22,247 nt of DNA. Origin: Aquirufa sp. (lineage in GTDB: Bacteria > Bacteroidota > Bacteroidia > Cytophagales > Spirosomataceae). This document shows positions 15,756-22,247 of the stretch, piece by piece. The DNA lies in the NCBI GenBank assembly GCA_030833145.1, contig JAURHT010000018.1, positions 1 to 22,247 of the forward strand. The letters are read 5' to 3'. Numbering within the stretch: position 1 is the stretch's first letter; each line of letters starts with the position of its first letter. Position numbers and translations under genes: made by a program. The notes beneath the pieces were generated by a model. The model was not told where the DNA came from. It ran no database searches and saw only the letters and a list, made by a program, of their open reading frames with translations.

Positions 15756-17590
15756 AACTCGTGATCTAAACCCATTCGTTGCTTCATCTCGACAAGAATA
15801 GGGTGCTTTTTAGATAAGAAATCGTATTTATCTGATTGCGTATAAATCATCTTTTTGTCAGAAACTTCACCTGCTATCAAATCCAAGCTGATATCTATAG
15901 TATCATTCTTCAGTTTTTCACGCAAAGTGCCTACTAATTCTAGCTTCAGCGAGTCATTAAACTGTTGCATTTGGACTTCTCCTTCTACCTTGATATGGAT
16001 GATAGAATCGATGAGACTAATCTCACGGTTCATCATCACATATTTGTTGATGAAATTACCCTGTTTGAATCCTTGTGCGATTTGAGTCCACACAAAATGA
16101 AGTTCTTCGTAGGTGAACGGCTCATTTTGAATTTTTCCCTGCGCAATTACCTCAGCCGCATGTTCGGCTTGACCAGTACTAACTACTTTTTTGGCGCTAC
16201 GTAATCCGTGACTCGTAGGTCTAGGGGTTGTTTCAGCAGAGACAACTTGAACGGGAGCTGATTGAACTGGAGCTGATTGAACGGGAGCTGATTGAACGGG
16301 AGCGATCTCCTGAACTGGAGTCTCCTGAACTGGTGTCGAAGCCACTGGCGCCGCTTCGGTAGAAATTGCTTGAATAACGGGTTCAGCCGGAGCTACTGGA
16401 GCAGCCGAAACCGCAGCCGCAGCTATCGGTTTAGGCTCAGACTTTTTTCCGGCGCCACCCTCCACCGCAGGTTGAGATGCGGTAGGTTGGTAAACCGACG
16501 GCAAATAGTTGATTTTCAAAAGAGTCAATTCGACGTGTAAACGGGCGTTCTTCGCTGCTTTGTAATGAATCTCGCATTGAGAGCATAAGTTCATAGCAGA
16601 TAATAAGAAGGAGGCTGACGTTTTCGCGGACTGCGAATGAAATTTCGCCCGATTCTCTTCGCTTAATTCCATTAAGGCAAGCGTCTTCGGATCTTTGGCA
16701 AATAACAAATTACGGAAATGCTCCGATAGGCCGGCGATAAATTGCTGACCATCAAAACCTTTACGCATAATCTCATCTAATAAAACGAGTGCGTCTGTGT
16801 GGTTTTGATTCACAAAGAAATCTGTTAATTGGAAGTAATAATCACTATCTAGTATGTGTAAATTCTCCAACACATCCGCGTGTCTCAGCGCATTGTCCGT
16901 GGAGAAAGTCACATTTAAGTCAAACATCGACAGGGCATCGCGCAGACCACCATCGGCTTTGATGGAAATCAATTCCAAAGCTGCCGGTTCTGCTGTAATC
17001 CCTTCTTTTTCCGCGATCGAAGAAAGGTGAGACGCCATATCTTTCCATTGAATGCGGTTGAAATCAAAGATTTGGCAACGTGATAGAATCGTAGGCAAAA
17101 TCTTGTGCTTTTCCGTCGTCGCTAGAATGAAAATAGCGTAGGAAGGCGGCTCTTCCAAGGTCTTTAAAAAAGCATTGAAGGCCGCAGCTGAAAGCATATG
17201 GACCTCATCAATAATATATATTTTGTATTTTCCGTTTTGAGGAGGATAGCGAACTTGATCGATTAGGTTACGAATATCCTCTACCGAGTTATTCGAAGCT
17301 GCATCTAATTCGTGAATCGTTAAAGAGGTATTTTCCTGGAAAGAATGGCAAGAAGTACATTTACCGCACGCTTCACCATCCGCACCTAAATCTTGGCAAT
17401 TAATTGTCTTGGCTAAAATACGGGCACAAGTCGTTTTACCTACCCCTCTCGGGCCACAAAAAAGGAATGCTTGAGCCAAGTGATTGGACTTAATGGCATT
17501 TTTTAAGGTGGTAGTAATGTGACTTTGGCCTACCACAGAATCGAAAAGGGTAGGGCGGTATTTACGCGCTGAAACAATAAAATTTTCCAT
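15752..17590 (-). CDS. dnaX: DNA polymerase III subunits gamma/tau
   Basis: This is the clamp-loader ATPase of the replisome. From the ATG at 17588-17590 (612 aa): Walker A GPRGVGKT (46-53), the zinc module Cys65, Cys75, Cys78, Cys81, Walker B IIDEVH (126-131), LEEPP (145-149) and the SRC motif (170-172) that reaches into the neighbouring subunit's ATP site. After the lid and collar comes an Ala/Pro/Val/Gln-rich linker (about 375-460) with PVQSA repeats, then a C-terminal domain. The start could be moved two codons up to a TTG, but ATG is preferred. The promoter box ends only three bases before this ATG, so the mRNA may be leaderless. The end overlaps proA by four bases. Confidence 0.95.
   Translation of the reverse strand: MENFIVSARKYRPTLFDSVVGQSHITTTLKNAIKSNHLAQAFLFCGPRGVGKTTCARILAKTINCQDLGADGEACGKCTSCHSFQENTSLTIHELDAASNNSVEDIRNLIDQVRYPPQNGKYKIYIIDEVHMLSAAAFNAFLKTLEEPPSYAIFILATTEKHKILPTILSRCQIFDFNRIQWKDMASHLSSIAEKEGITAEPAALELISIKADGGLRDALSMFDLNVTFSTDNALRHADVLENLHILDSDYYFQLTDFFVNQNHTDALVLLDEIMRKGFDGQQFIAGLSEHFRNLLFAKDPKTLALMELSEENRAKFHSQSAKTSASFLLSAMNLCSQCEIHYKAAKNARLHVELTLLKINYLPSVYQPTASQPAVEGGAGKKSEPKPIAAAAVSAAPVAPAEPVIQAISTEAAPVASTPVQETPVQEIAPVQSAPVQSAPVQSAPVQVVSAETTPRPTSHGLRSAKKVVSTGQAEHAAEVIAQGKIQNEPFTYEELHFVWTQIAQGFKQGNFINKYVMMNREISLIDSIIHIKVEGEVQMQQFNDSLKLELVGTLREKLKNDTIDISLDLIAGEVSDKKMIYTQSDKYDFLSKKHPILVEMKQRMGLDHEF
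16247..16305. repeat. 15-base tandem repeat in the dnaX linker
   Basis: Four consecutive units of TTGAAC(G/T)GGAGCTGA (16247-16261, 16262-16276, 16277-16291, and a shortened unit to 16305) encode PVQSA repeats read on the minus strand. Further degenerate copies (CTGAACTGGAGTCTC and similar) follow to about 16335. This is a coding low-complexity repeat, likely to vary in copy number by slippage. Confidence 0.85.
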
Positions 17591-17593
17591 AAT

Positions 17594-17625
17594 CAAATTT
17601 ACCTTTTTAAGGGATAATTCCCAAA
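17594..17625 (-). promoter_or_regulatory. Promoter of dnaX
   Basis: On the minus strand TTTG (plus 17622-17625), a 20-base spacer and TAAATTTG (plus 17594-17601) match the Bacteroidota promoter fully. The whole element fits in the 39-base gap after the upstream gene. The -7 box is three bases from the dnaX ATG, predicting little or no 5' leader. Confidence 0.75.
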
Positions 17626-17629
17626 TGCT

Positions 17630-18496
17630 TTAGGGGATTCTAATGACAGCGCTTACGGGAAAATGATCCGTCGGATATTTATTTTCCCAGGTCTCACTAT
17701 GGGTGGTATGTTGCAATACGGAAGGGCCATTTTTGACGAAAATATAATCAATATGTCTTCCTTCTTGTTCTTTCGCGAAGCCATTAAAGGAGCTGTATGG
17801 GCCATAATGTCCATTTTGGCTAATTTTCTCCGTATCGATGACACGCGCCGGATTTTTTGCATCCACTAAAATTTGAATCGGTTCATCATCTGGGGTAGCA
17901 TTAAAATCGCCCGTTAAAATCACCGGAGATTTACCCGCGATTTCAGCGATTTTACGCAAAACGAGCTTCGCACTTTCTCTGCGTGCTACCTTGCCTAAAT
18001 GGTCGAAATGAGTATTGAAAACAAAGAATTTTTTCCCTGTTTTAATTTCTTGAAATTGTCCCCAAGTCACGACACGACGGCAAGCGGCATCCCAGCCAAA
18101 ACCTACCTTATCGCATGAATCAGATAACCAAAATGTTTTCTCTTGTAACAATTTAAATTTCGATTTGCGGTACATTAAGGCCGAAAATTCTCCTTCTGCT
18201 TTCCCATCATCCCGGCCTTTGCCAAACCAACCAAAACCCGGCAATTCCTTTTCTAACTCTGTAATTTGATGCAAGAATGCTTCTTGTAGTCCAATTATAT
18301 CTGCCTGATGGTAGCGAATCAATTCCCCACAATGTTTTGCGCGGTATTTCCATTGGTTTGTGCCATCTGATTCGGTGTCTAATCGCACATTGAAAGTCAT
18401 CGCCTTGATTTGTTCAGAGGCGGTAGAAAATTGAGCAGAGGCCGCTGGTCCTGCTAATAACAAGACGAAACAAGTAAAGGCTTTCAAGATATTCAT
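17630..18496 (-). CDS. Secreted endonuclease/exonuclease/phosphatase family protein (internal start)
   Basis: Starting from Met191 of the long frame (ATG at 18494-18496), this is a 288-aa protein. It has a textbook signal peptide, MNILKAF then a hydrophobic run ending ASAQ (cleavage after about residue 22). The EEP fold follows, with every active-site element: Asn in MTFNVR, Glu in GLQEAF, the FNTHFDHLG block, TGDFNATPDDE, HIDYIF and the closing TDHFPV Asp-His pair. These enzymes hydrolyse phosphodiesters or phosphomonoesters (nucleases, sphingomyelinases, inositol phosphatases) with Mg2+; the substrate is unknown. A promoter-like pair lies about 55 bases upstream inside coaE. I consider this the likely native product for the domain. 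Confidence 0.7.
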   Translation of the reverse strand: MNILKAFTCFVLLLAGPAASAQFSTASEQIKAMTFNVRLDTESDGTNQWKYRAKHCGELIRYHQADIIGLQEAFLHQITELEKELPGFGWFGKGRDDGKAEGEFSALMYRKSKFKLLQEKTFWLSDSCDKVGFGWDAACRRVVTWGQFQEIKTGKKFFVFNTHFDHLGKVARRESAKLVLRKIAEIAGKSPVILTGDFNATPDDEPIQILVDAKNPARVIDTEKISQNGHYGPYSSFNGFAKEQEGRHIDYIFVKNGPSVLQHTTHSETWENKYPTDHFPVSAVIRIP

Positions 18497-19066
18497 GACC
18501 TGTGGAAATACGCGGTCGTTCTTCCCATTTTGAATGACAAAATCAGCTCCCCAAAGGTAGTTTTTAGGTTGCGGTTGCAAATCGATTATTTGCATGGTTT
18601 CCATATAACTCATACGACTTCTTTTTTGGACGTTTTGAATGCGTTCAGGTAAGGGGCAATCCACCGTGATTATCTGTGAGATGTGTTCCGGTTTTGTACG
18701 GGGTGTGATGAGGGCGGATTCGTATAGACAAAAAGGGGCTTCTGGCGTATTTAAAATCCATTCAGCTGCCTTTGAACGAACGGCGGGATGGATAATGGCA
18801 TTAAGATGAGCCACATCTCCGGGGTATTTTTGTAACAAGCCTTTTATCCAAGCCCGGTTATAGGATCCATCTGGAAGATAGGATTTAGGGCCAAATTCCG
18901 CCATAATAGCCTCCTTCACCGCCGCATCTTTCTCACAGATTTCGCGTGCGACTTTATCTGCTTCGAAATTGGGAATCCCCAGACATGAAAAAATCCGGCA
19001 AATGGTCGATTTGCCGGATCCTATTCCGCCTGTAATTCCGATGAAAGGTTTCAGGCCTGTATGCAT
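17630..19066 (-). CDS. coaE: Dephospho-CoA kinase, reading frame continuous with an EEP-family domain
   Basis: Residues 1 to about 190 are dephospho-CoA kinase, the last step of CoA synthesis (ATP-dependent 3'-phosphorylation). They show the P-loop GITGGIGSGKST (10-21), a substrate-site Asp in NFEADKVARE (33-42), LNAIIHPAVR (88-97) and the lid region RIQNVQKRSRMS (142-153). This is the usual full length of the enzyme. Instead of stopping, the frame runs on through Met191 into a signal-peptide-like helix and a complete endonuclease/exonuclease/phosphatase domain, 478 aa in all. A cytoplasmic kinase carrying an internal export signal makes little sense, so two overlapping in-frame products, or a lost stop codon, are likelier than a working fusion. 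The gene starts four bases after the yajC stop. Confidence 0.85.
   Translation of the reverse strand: MHTGLKPFIGITGGIGSGKSTICRIFSCLGIPNFEADKVAREICEKDAAVKEAIMAEFGPKSYLPDGSYNRAWIKGLLQKYPGDVAHLNAIIHPAVRSKAAEWILNTPEAPFCLYESALITPRTKPEHISQIITVDCPLPERIQNVQKRSRMSYMETMQIIDLQPQPKNYLWGADFVIQNGKNDRVFPQVMNILKAFTCFVLLLAGPAASAQFSTASEQIKAMTFNVRLDTESDGTNQWKYRAKHCGELIRYHQADIIGLQEAFLHQITELEKELPGFGWFGKGRDDGKAEGEFSALMYRKSKFKLLQEKTFWLSDSCDKVGFGWDAACRRVVTWGQFQEIKTGKKFFVFNTHFDHLGKVARRESAKLVLRKIAEIAGKSPVILTGDFNATPDDEPIQILVDAKNPARVIDTEKISQNGHYGPYSSFNGFAKEQEGRHIDYIFVKNGPSVLQHTTHSETWENKYPTDHFPVSAVIRIP
18552..18581 (-). promoter_or_regulatory. Possible internal promoter in coaE for the EEP protein
   Basis: On the minus strand TTTG (plus 18578-18581), 18 bases, then TACCTTTG (plus 18552-18559). 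Both elements match the consensus with acceptable spacing, 55 bases upstream of the internal ATG. The bases also encode coaE residues, so chance is not excluded. Confidence 0.4.
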
Positions 19067-19070
19067 TCAA

Positions 19071-19370
19071 TTACTCTTCTAAGCGAGATGAAGCATCTTT
19101 AGAGATCGCCGTTTTCTCGAAAACCATACGAACACCTTTGCTTGAATCCACTTCGACTACGATGGTCTTTTCGCGAATCGTAACAACCGTTCCGTGTGCA
19201 CCACCGATGGTTACCACTTTGTCACCTGTCTTCAATTCTTCAATAAATTTCTTCGCTTCTTTCGCCTTTGTTTGTTGTGGACGAATCATGAAGAAATAAA
19301 ATACGACGAAAATACCTCCGAAAAGGATGATTTGCATGTACGCTGGACTCTGTGCTTGTAATAATAACAT
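19071..19370 (-). CDS. yajC: Preprotein translocase accessory subunit YajC
   Basis: This 99-aa protein has a single N-terminal membrane helix (about residues 12-30) followed by the family hallmark FFMIRPQQTKAKEAKKF (26-42) and a small basic/beta domain containing LKTGDKVVTIGGAHGTVV (46-63). YajC associates with SecDF at the SecYEG translocon. The start ATG at 19368-19370 gives a normal length. Four-base gaps separate it from the DUF1573 gene upstream and coaE downstream, so it is inside the operon. Confidence 0.95.
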   Translation of the reverse strand: MLLLQAQSPAYMQIILFGGIFVVFYFFMIRPQQTKAKEAKKFIEELKTGDKVVTIGGAHGTVVTIREKTIVVEVDSSKGVRMVFEKTAISKDASSRLEE

Positions 19371-19374
19371 GTGT

Positions 19375-19815
19375 TTATTTTTTAGGTAATACTTCTACTT
19401 TAAATGCCATTCTGTTTTCCGCGGGTAGCGTATTACAATAGGCGGTAATGGTTTTTTGCAATTTGCCTTCTTTTCCTTTCGAATCAAATTTTACTCGAAT
19501 GAATCCCTTTTTACCGGGTTGAATCACATCGGTGCTCCATTTAGGCGTGGTGCATCCGCAAGACGCATTCACGGAGATTATTTTCAAAGGTAAATTCCCC
19601 GTATTCTTAAAATTGAAGGTGTGAAAAACGCTATCTCCCTCCGCTAAGCGTCCTAAGGAAACATAGGGATTGTCCACTTTCAAGATCGGGTGTTTTTCTG
19701 CACTCGGTTTTAAGGCTGCCGGGATGGCATTTTCGGTGGCATTGTTCGCCTCTTTTTGCTGGTTCGTGCAGGACAAAATCCCAAGGAAACAGCATAAAAG
19801 GAGAGTAGTACGCAT
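19375..19815 (-). CDS. DUF1573 lipoprotein
   Basis: This 146-aa protein begins with a lipoprotein signal, LLLCCFLGILSC, with the lipid-bearing Cys16. A polar linker (residues 17-45) precedes a DUF1573 immunoglobulin-like beta domain containing FNFKNTGNLPLKI (67-79) and the family's diagnostic NASCGCTTPKW (83-93), a Cys-x-Cys element. The molecular function of DUF1573 is not known; it is common in Bacteroidota envelopes and often encoded beside nusB and yajC, as here. One base separates it from the ytxH gene and four from yajC. Confidence 0.88.
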   Translation of the reverse strand: MRTTLLLCCFLGILSCTNQQKEANNATENAIPAALKPSAEKHPILKVDNPYVSLGRLAEGDSVFHTFNFKNTGNLPLKIISVNASCGCTTPKWSTDVIQPGKKGFIRVKFDSKGKEGKLQKTITAYCNTLPAENRMAFKVEVLPKK

Positions 19816-19816
19816 C

Positions 19817-20113
19817 TTATTTGGCCTTAATCTGAGTCATCATTTTTTCCACGTCTTCTAGCAATTTCTCTGCTTTGATTTTCGCGTCTTGAACCACTTT
19901 TTTACCTTCTGATTTCGCAGAAGTCTCGATAACTTCTTTCCCGTCTACGATATCGTTAATCAATTGCTTTAATTGATCACGGTATTTGTTCAATTGGAAA
20001 TACAATTTACTGCGGGTATTTTCTCCTTTATCTGGAGCGTATAAGATACCTACCACAGCTCCTGCAGCAGCACCTACTACGAAGGCCCAAAAAGATCTAG
20101 ATGATTTGCTCAT
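19817..20113 (-). CDS. YtxH domain-containing protein
   Basis: This 98-aa protein has a Gly/Ala-rich membrane segment FWAFVVGAAAGAVVGILYAP (residues 8-27) followed by DKGENTR, the YtxH signature. The remainder is a charged amphipathic helix rich in Lys and Glu (about 35-98), likely coiled coil. YtxH proteins are linked to general stress in Bacillus but their action is unknown. The gene lies one base after nusB and one base before the DUF1573 gene. Confidence 0.85.
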   Translation of the reverse strand: MSKSSRSFWAFVVGAAAGAVVGILYAPDKGENTRSKLYFQLNKYRDQLKQLINDIVDGKEVIETSAKSEGKKVVQDAKIKAEKLLEDVEKMMTQIKAK

Positions 20114-20114
20114 T

Positions 20115-21278
20115 TTATTTGTTAGCTATGTCGATTAATCCTCGACCTGATTTAGTAATCACTTTTTCGTGAACTAGGCGATTCGAAACTACGTCTAAAA
20201 TACCGTTTATAAACTGGCCAGACTTAGGTGTCGAATAGTTTTTTGCTAGTTCGATGTACTCGTTAATGCTCACTTTTACTGGAATACTAGAGAATTTCAC
20301 CATCTCGGCCAAAGCCATTTTAAGAATGATAAAATCGGCCACCGCTAGGCGATCTGATTCCCAGTTTTTCGTTTGGTCCCCAATCCAAGCACTTAATTGC
20401 TTGTCTTCCGAAACGCTATAATCGAATAATTCCTCAAAGAATAACTTGTCGTCTTCCCATTGGATGGCGAGTGGTTGTAAACTTAGGTCTTCCAAAGCCT
20501 CTATCTTAAAGGTCTTGTTCGCCATACTCTTCACCACGTCCTTATTCAAAGACCAATTTAAATCATTTTCCTCAAAATACTCCGTCATTGACTCGTGTTT
20601 TAAAAGGAAATTTTTCAATACATAAACGACGAAGGCTAAATCGTCTTCAAACTTTTTGCCCGCCGTAGGAAGGTAAGTTAAGAAGGTTTCATCCGTCAAG
20701 ATGTTCTCAATAAATAATTTCTTGATTAAATTTTCTTCATCTTCAGACCAGCCGATGTGATTCTTTTCGAAGGCGCGTTGTAAATCACCCCATTTGGAAA
20801 GAATATACAAGACCTTGTTTTTTGCCAAAAGTGACGTCTTCGTGTTGTTCTCTAACAAACGTCTATTCTCATCCCAAAGCGCGATTAAAGGCAATTGCTG
20901 CAAATAATACAAGATTTTTAGGTATTGCTTGTTGATGGATTCAACCTCGCTCACCATATCTTGTTTCAATTTCTTCGCGATTTGCTTCACGTTCGATTGA
21001 TACAATTTATAGACAGATTGAGCCGCATCTTGCGCTTCTGCAGGAATTGTCTCTTCGGAAGTAATCTCCTGGAAATACTCTTTTAATTGAATTTCGGCAA
21101 GTTGTCGCAGGCCCTCTAAACGAGGCATTTGGTCTTCTTTCGCGACCATTAAAGATAAATCAGGCTGAAAAATGGTCGCTAAACCATCAAAAGCTAATTG
21201 ATATTGGGCACGTTCTTGTGTATAAAAAGCATACAATTGTTGAAATGCTTTGACACGTAGTAATCTCCTGTTAACCAT
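20115..21278 (-). CDS. nusB: Transcription antitermination factor NusB, long form
   Basis: NusB, with NusE (S10), binds boxA RNA and promotes antitermination in rRNA operons. At 387 aa it is far longer than the roughly 140 aa of E. coli NusB. The family core is split: the N-terminal helix RRLLRVKAFQQLYAFY (4-19) is at the front, while the C-terminal half, DRLAVADFIILKMALAEM (309-326) and SINEYIELAKNYSTPKSGQFINGILD (337-362), is at the back. The roughly 250 residues between are helical and charged. Long NusB forms are usual in Bacteroidota. It is the first gene of the nusB-ytxH-DUF1573-yajC-coaE unit. Confidence 0.92.
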   Translation of the reverse strand: MVNRRLLRVKAFQQLYAFYTQERAQYQLAFDGLATIFQPDLSLMVAKEDQMPRLEGLRQLAEIQLKEYFQEITSEETIPAEAQDAAQSVYKLYQSNVKQIAKKLKQDMVSEVESINKQYLKILYYLQQLPLIALWDENRRLLENNTKTSLLAKNKVLYILSKWGDLQRAFEKNHIGWSEDEENLIKKLFIENILTDETFLTYLPTAGKKFEDDLAFVVYVLKNFLLKHESMTEYFEENDLNWSLNKDVVKSMANKTFKIEALEDLSLQPLAIQWEDDKLFFEELFDYSVSEDKQLSAWIGDQTKNWESDRLAVADFIILKMALAEMVKFSSIPVKVSINEYIELAKNYSTPKSGQFINGILDVVSNRLVHEKVITKSGRGLIDIANK

Positions 21279-21309
21279 CCGAAATAAAAGAGCGTCTTGT
21301 TTTGAATCC

Positions 21310-21317
21310 CAAAATTA
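21310..21317 (-). promoter_or_regulatory. -7 box for the nusB operon
   Basis: The minus strand reads TAATTTTG, an exact TAnnTTTG match, 31 bases before the nusB ATG. No clear TTTG lies at the -33 position. Confidence 0.5.
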
Positions 21318-21340
21318 AGAATTTTAATTGATAAAGGTCC

Positions 21341-21348
21341 TATCTTTG
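21341..21348 (+). promoter_or_regulatory. -7 box for the ABC exporter gene
   Basis: TATCTTTG is an exact TAnnTTTG match, 18 bases before the ATG at 21367. With the leftward box at 21310-21317 it makes a compact divergent promoter pair. Confidence 0.6.
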
Positions 21349-21366
21349 TGGTCAATTAATCTATAC

Positions 21367-22247
21367 ATGGGCGCGCTAAGTCATATCAATCAGTATTTTT
21401 GGAAGTACAAATGGCTTTTGCTGCTAGGGATAATTTTCACACTTTTGTCTAATTTTTTTGGTGTATTCCCTGCGCAATTAGTACGATATGCGCTCGACTT
21501 AGTGACAGAAACTATTGACATTTATTTCCTATTTAAAGGATTTAGTCTTCAAAAAGCCTTTTATGAAATTTTTGGTTTTACCTTATTCTTTTACGGTGGT
21601 TTAATCATTTTGATGGCAATTATGAAGGGAGTATTTCTTTTTTTAGTTCGTCAAACCCTCATTGTGATGTCTCGTCATATCGAGTACGAGTTAAAAAATG
21701 AGATTTATACCCATTATCAAACTTTGCCTCTATCCTTTTATCGCCAACAAAATACGGGAGATTTGATGGCGCGTATTTCTGAGGATGTAGGAAAAGTACG
21801 GATGTATGTAGGTCCCAGCATGATGTATGGATTGAATTTGATTACGGTTTTTATACTTGTGATCTATTCGATGTGGCAAGTGAATCAAAAATTGATGTGG
21901 TATGTGTTAATGCCATTACCTGTTTTGTCGTTGAGTATTTATTACGTCAACTCCCTTATTATTCGTAAATCTGAAGAGATTCAAGCTGCTTTATCGCAGA
22001 TTTCGACCTTTGCACAGGAAGCCTTTTCTGGGATTCGAGTGTTAAAGTCTTTTGTTCGAGAGAAGAAATCATTGGAATCTTTTTCAGAAGCATCTTCAGC
22101 CTACCGTAGTAAATCACTAGGTTTAGTAAAAGTGGATTCGCTTTTTACACCCTTAATTGCGTTGTTGGTTGGTTTTTCGACCATTTTAGTGGTTTATATT
22201 GGATCACAGGAAGTAATCGCTGGCCGAATGACAGTGGGAAATATTAC
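21367..22247 (+). CDS. ABC exporter (fused permease/ATPase type), N-terminal part, cut by window end
   Basis: The frame opens at ATG 21367 and stays open for 293 codons to the edge. The translation starts MGALSHINQYFWKYKW and shows membrane helices at about residues 18-35, 70-95, 150-175, 180-200 and 255-275. It also has the cytoplasmic coupling segment LPLSFYRQQNTGDLMARISEDVGKVR, highly typical of type IV ABC exporters (MsbA/MdlA-like), and a later SGIRVLKSFVREKKSLESF segment. The nucleotide-binding domain, expected further on, is outside the window. Substrates of such exporters (lipids, drugs, peptides) cannot be told from this part. A -7 box sits 18 bases upstream. Confidence 0.9.
   Translation, partial: MGALSHINQYFWKYKWLLLLGIIFTLLSNFFGVFPAQLVRYALDLVTETIDIYFLFKGFSLQKAFYEIFGFTLFFYGGLIILMAIMKGVFLFLVRQTLIVMSRHIEYELKNEIYTHYQTLPLSFYRQQNTGDLMARISEDVGKVRMYVGPSMMYGLNLITVFILVIYSMWQVNQKLMWYVLMPLPVLSLSIYYVNSLIIRKSEEIQAALSQISTFAQEAFSGIRVLKSFVREKKSLESFSEASSAYRSKSLGLVKVDSLFTPLIALLVGFSTILVVYIGSQEVIAGRMTVGNI

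Noticed and set aside
16247..16305. Short direct repeats as a CRISPR array
   Set aside because: The units are contiguous without spacers, 15 bases long and in frame within dnaX.
16292..16540. Open frame on the plus strand opposite dnaX (Arg/Ser/Asn-rich)
   Set aside because: It is the antisense shadow of the Ala/Pro/Val/Gln linker repeats and has no protein-like pattern.
17591..17596. TTG start two codons upstream of the dnaX ATG
   Set aside because: It overlaps the -7 box itself, and ATG is the better start.

Overview
The window looks like a chromosomal segment of a Bacteroidota bacterium, probably of the order Cytophagales. The clues are recurrent TAnnTTTG -7 boxes (several with a TTTG about 18-20 bases upstream), an almost complete absence of Shine-Dalgarno sequences, a CotH-family protein ending in a type A T9SS sorting domain, a long (387 aa) NusB, and the gene order nusB-ytxH-DUF1573-yajC-coaE. 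Genus level cannot be settled from sequence alone. No insertion sequence, prophage, CRISPR array, integrase or rRNA is seen; this is mostly core chromosome.

Layout. (1) 1-1505: start of a possible leftward gene, a 214-base divergent spacer, then an MFS transporter closed by a strong terminator. (2) 1506-3794: a cyclophilin-type lipoprotein whose ATG touches that terminator's T-tract. It runs tail to tail, with a 44-base overlap, into a leftward sodium:solute symporter. Two bases upstream of the symporter lies an unannotated 29-aa single-helix membrane protein. (3) 3845-4016: tRNA-Leu(UAG) with a near-ideal Bacteroidota promoter and its own terminator. (4) 4042-9803: protein quality control: tig, then clpP-clpX followed with almost no spacing by an alpha/beta hydrolase, cmk and an FAD-dependent oxidoreductase. 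(5) 9809-15755: a second rightward unit: an outer-membrane protein with a degenerate metallopeptidase-like N-terminus, a CotH-like secreted kinase-fold protein, and proA. (6) 15752-21278: leftward genes. nusB, ytxH, a DUF1573 lipoprotein, yajC and coaE form one tightly packed unit, and dnaX follows with its own promoter. The coaE reading frame continues without a stop into a signal-peptide-bearing endonuclease/exonuclease/phosphatase domain. (7) 21367-22247: the first part of a rightward ABC exporter gene, cut by the window end.

How the parts fit. Trigger factor, ClpP and ClpX cover nascent-chain folding and ATP-dependent proteolysis. DnaX, Cmk, CoaE, NusB, YajC and ProA are housekeeping replication, nucleotide, cofactor, transcription, secretion and proline functions. 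The envelope side is represented by the MFS and SSS transporters, two lipoproteins, the barrel protein, the T9SS-exported CotH protein, the secreted nuclease/phosphatase-fold protein and the ABC exporter. I found no clearly new multigene system. The items most worth checking are the in-frame coaE/secreted-hydrolase overlap with a possible internal promoter, the tiny membrane ORF ahead of the symporter, and the outer-membrane protein whose HExxH site has become QExxK.
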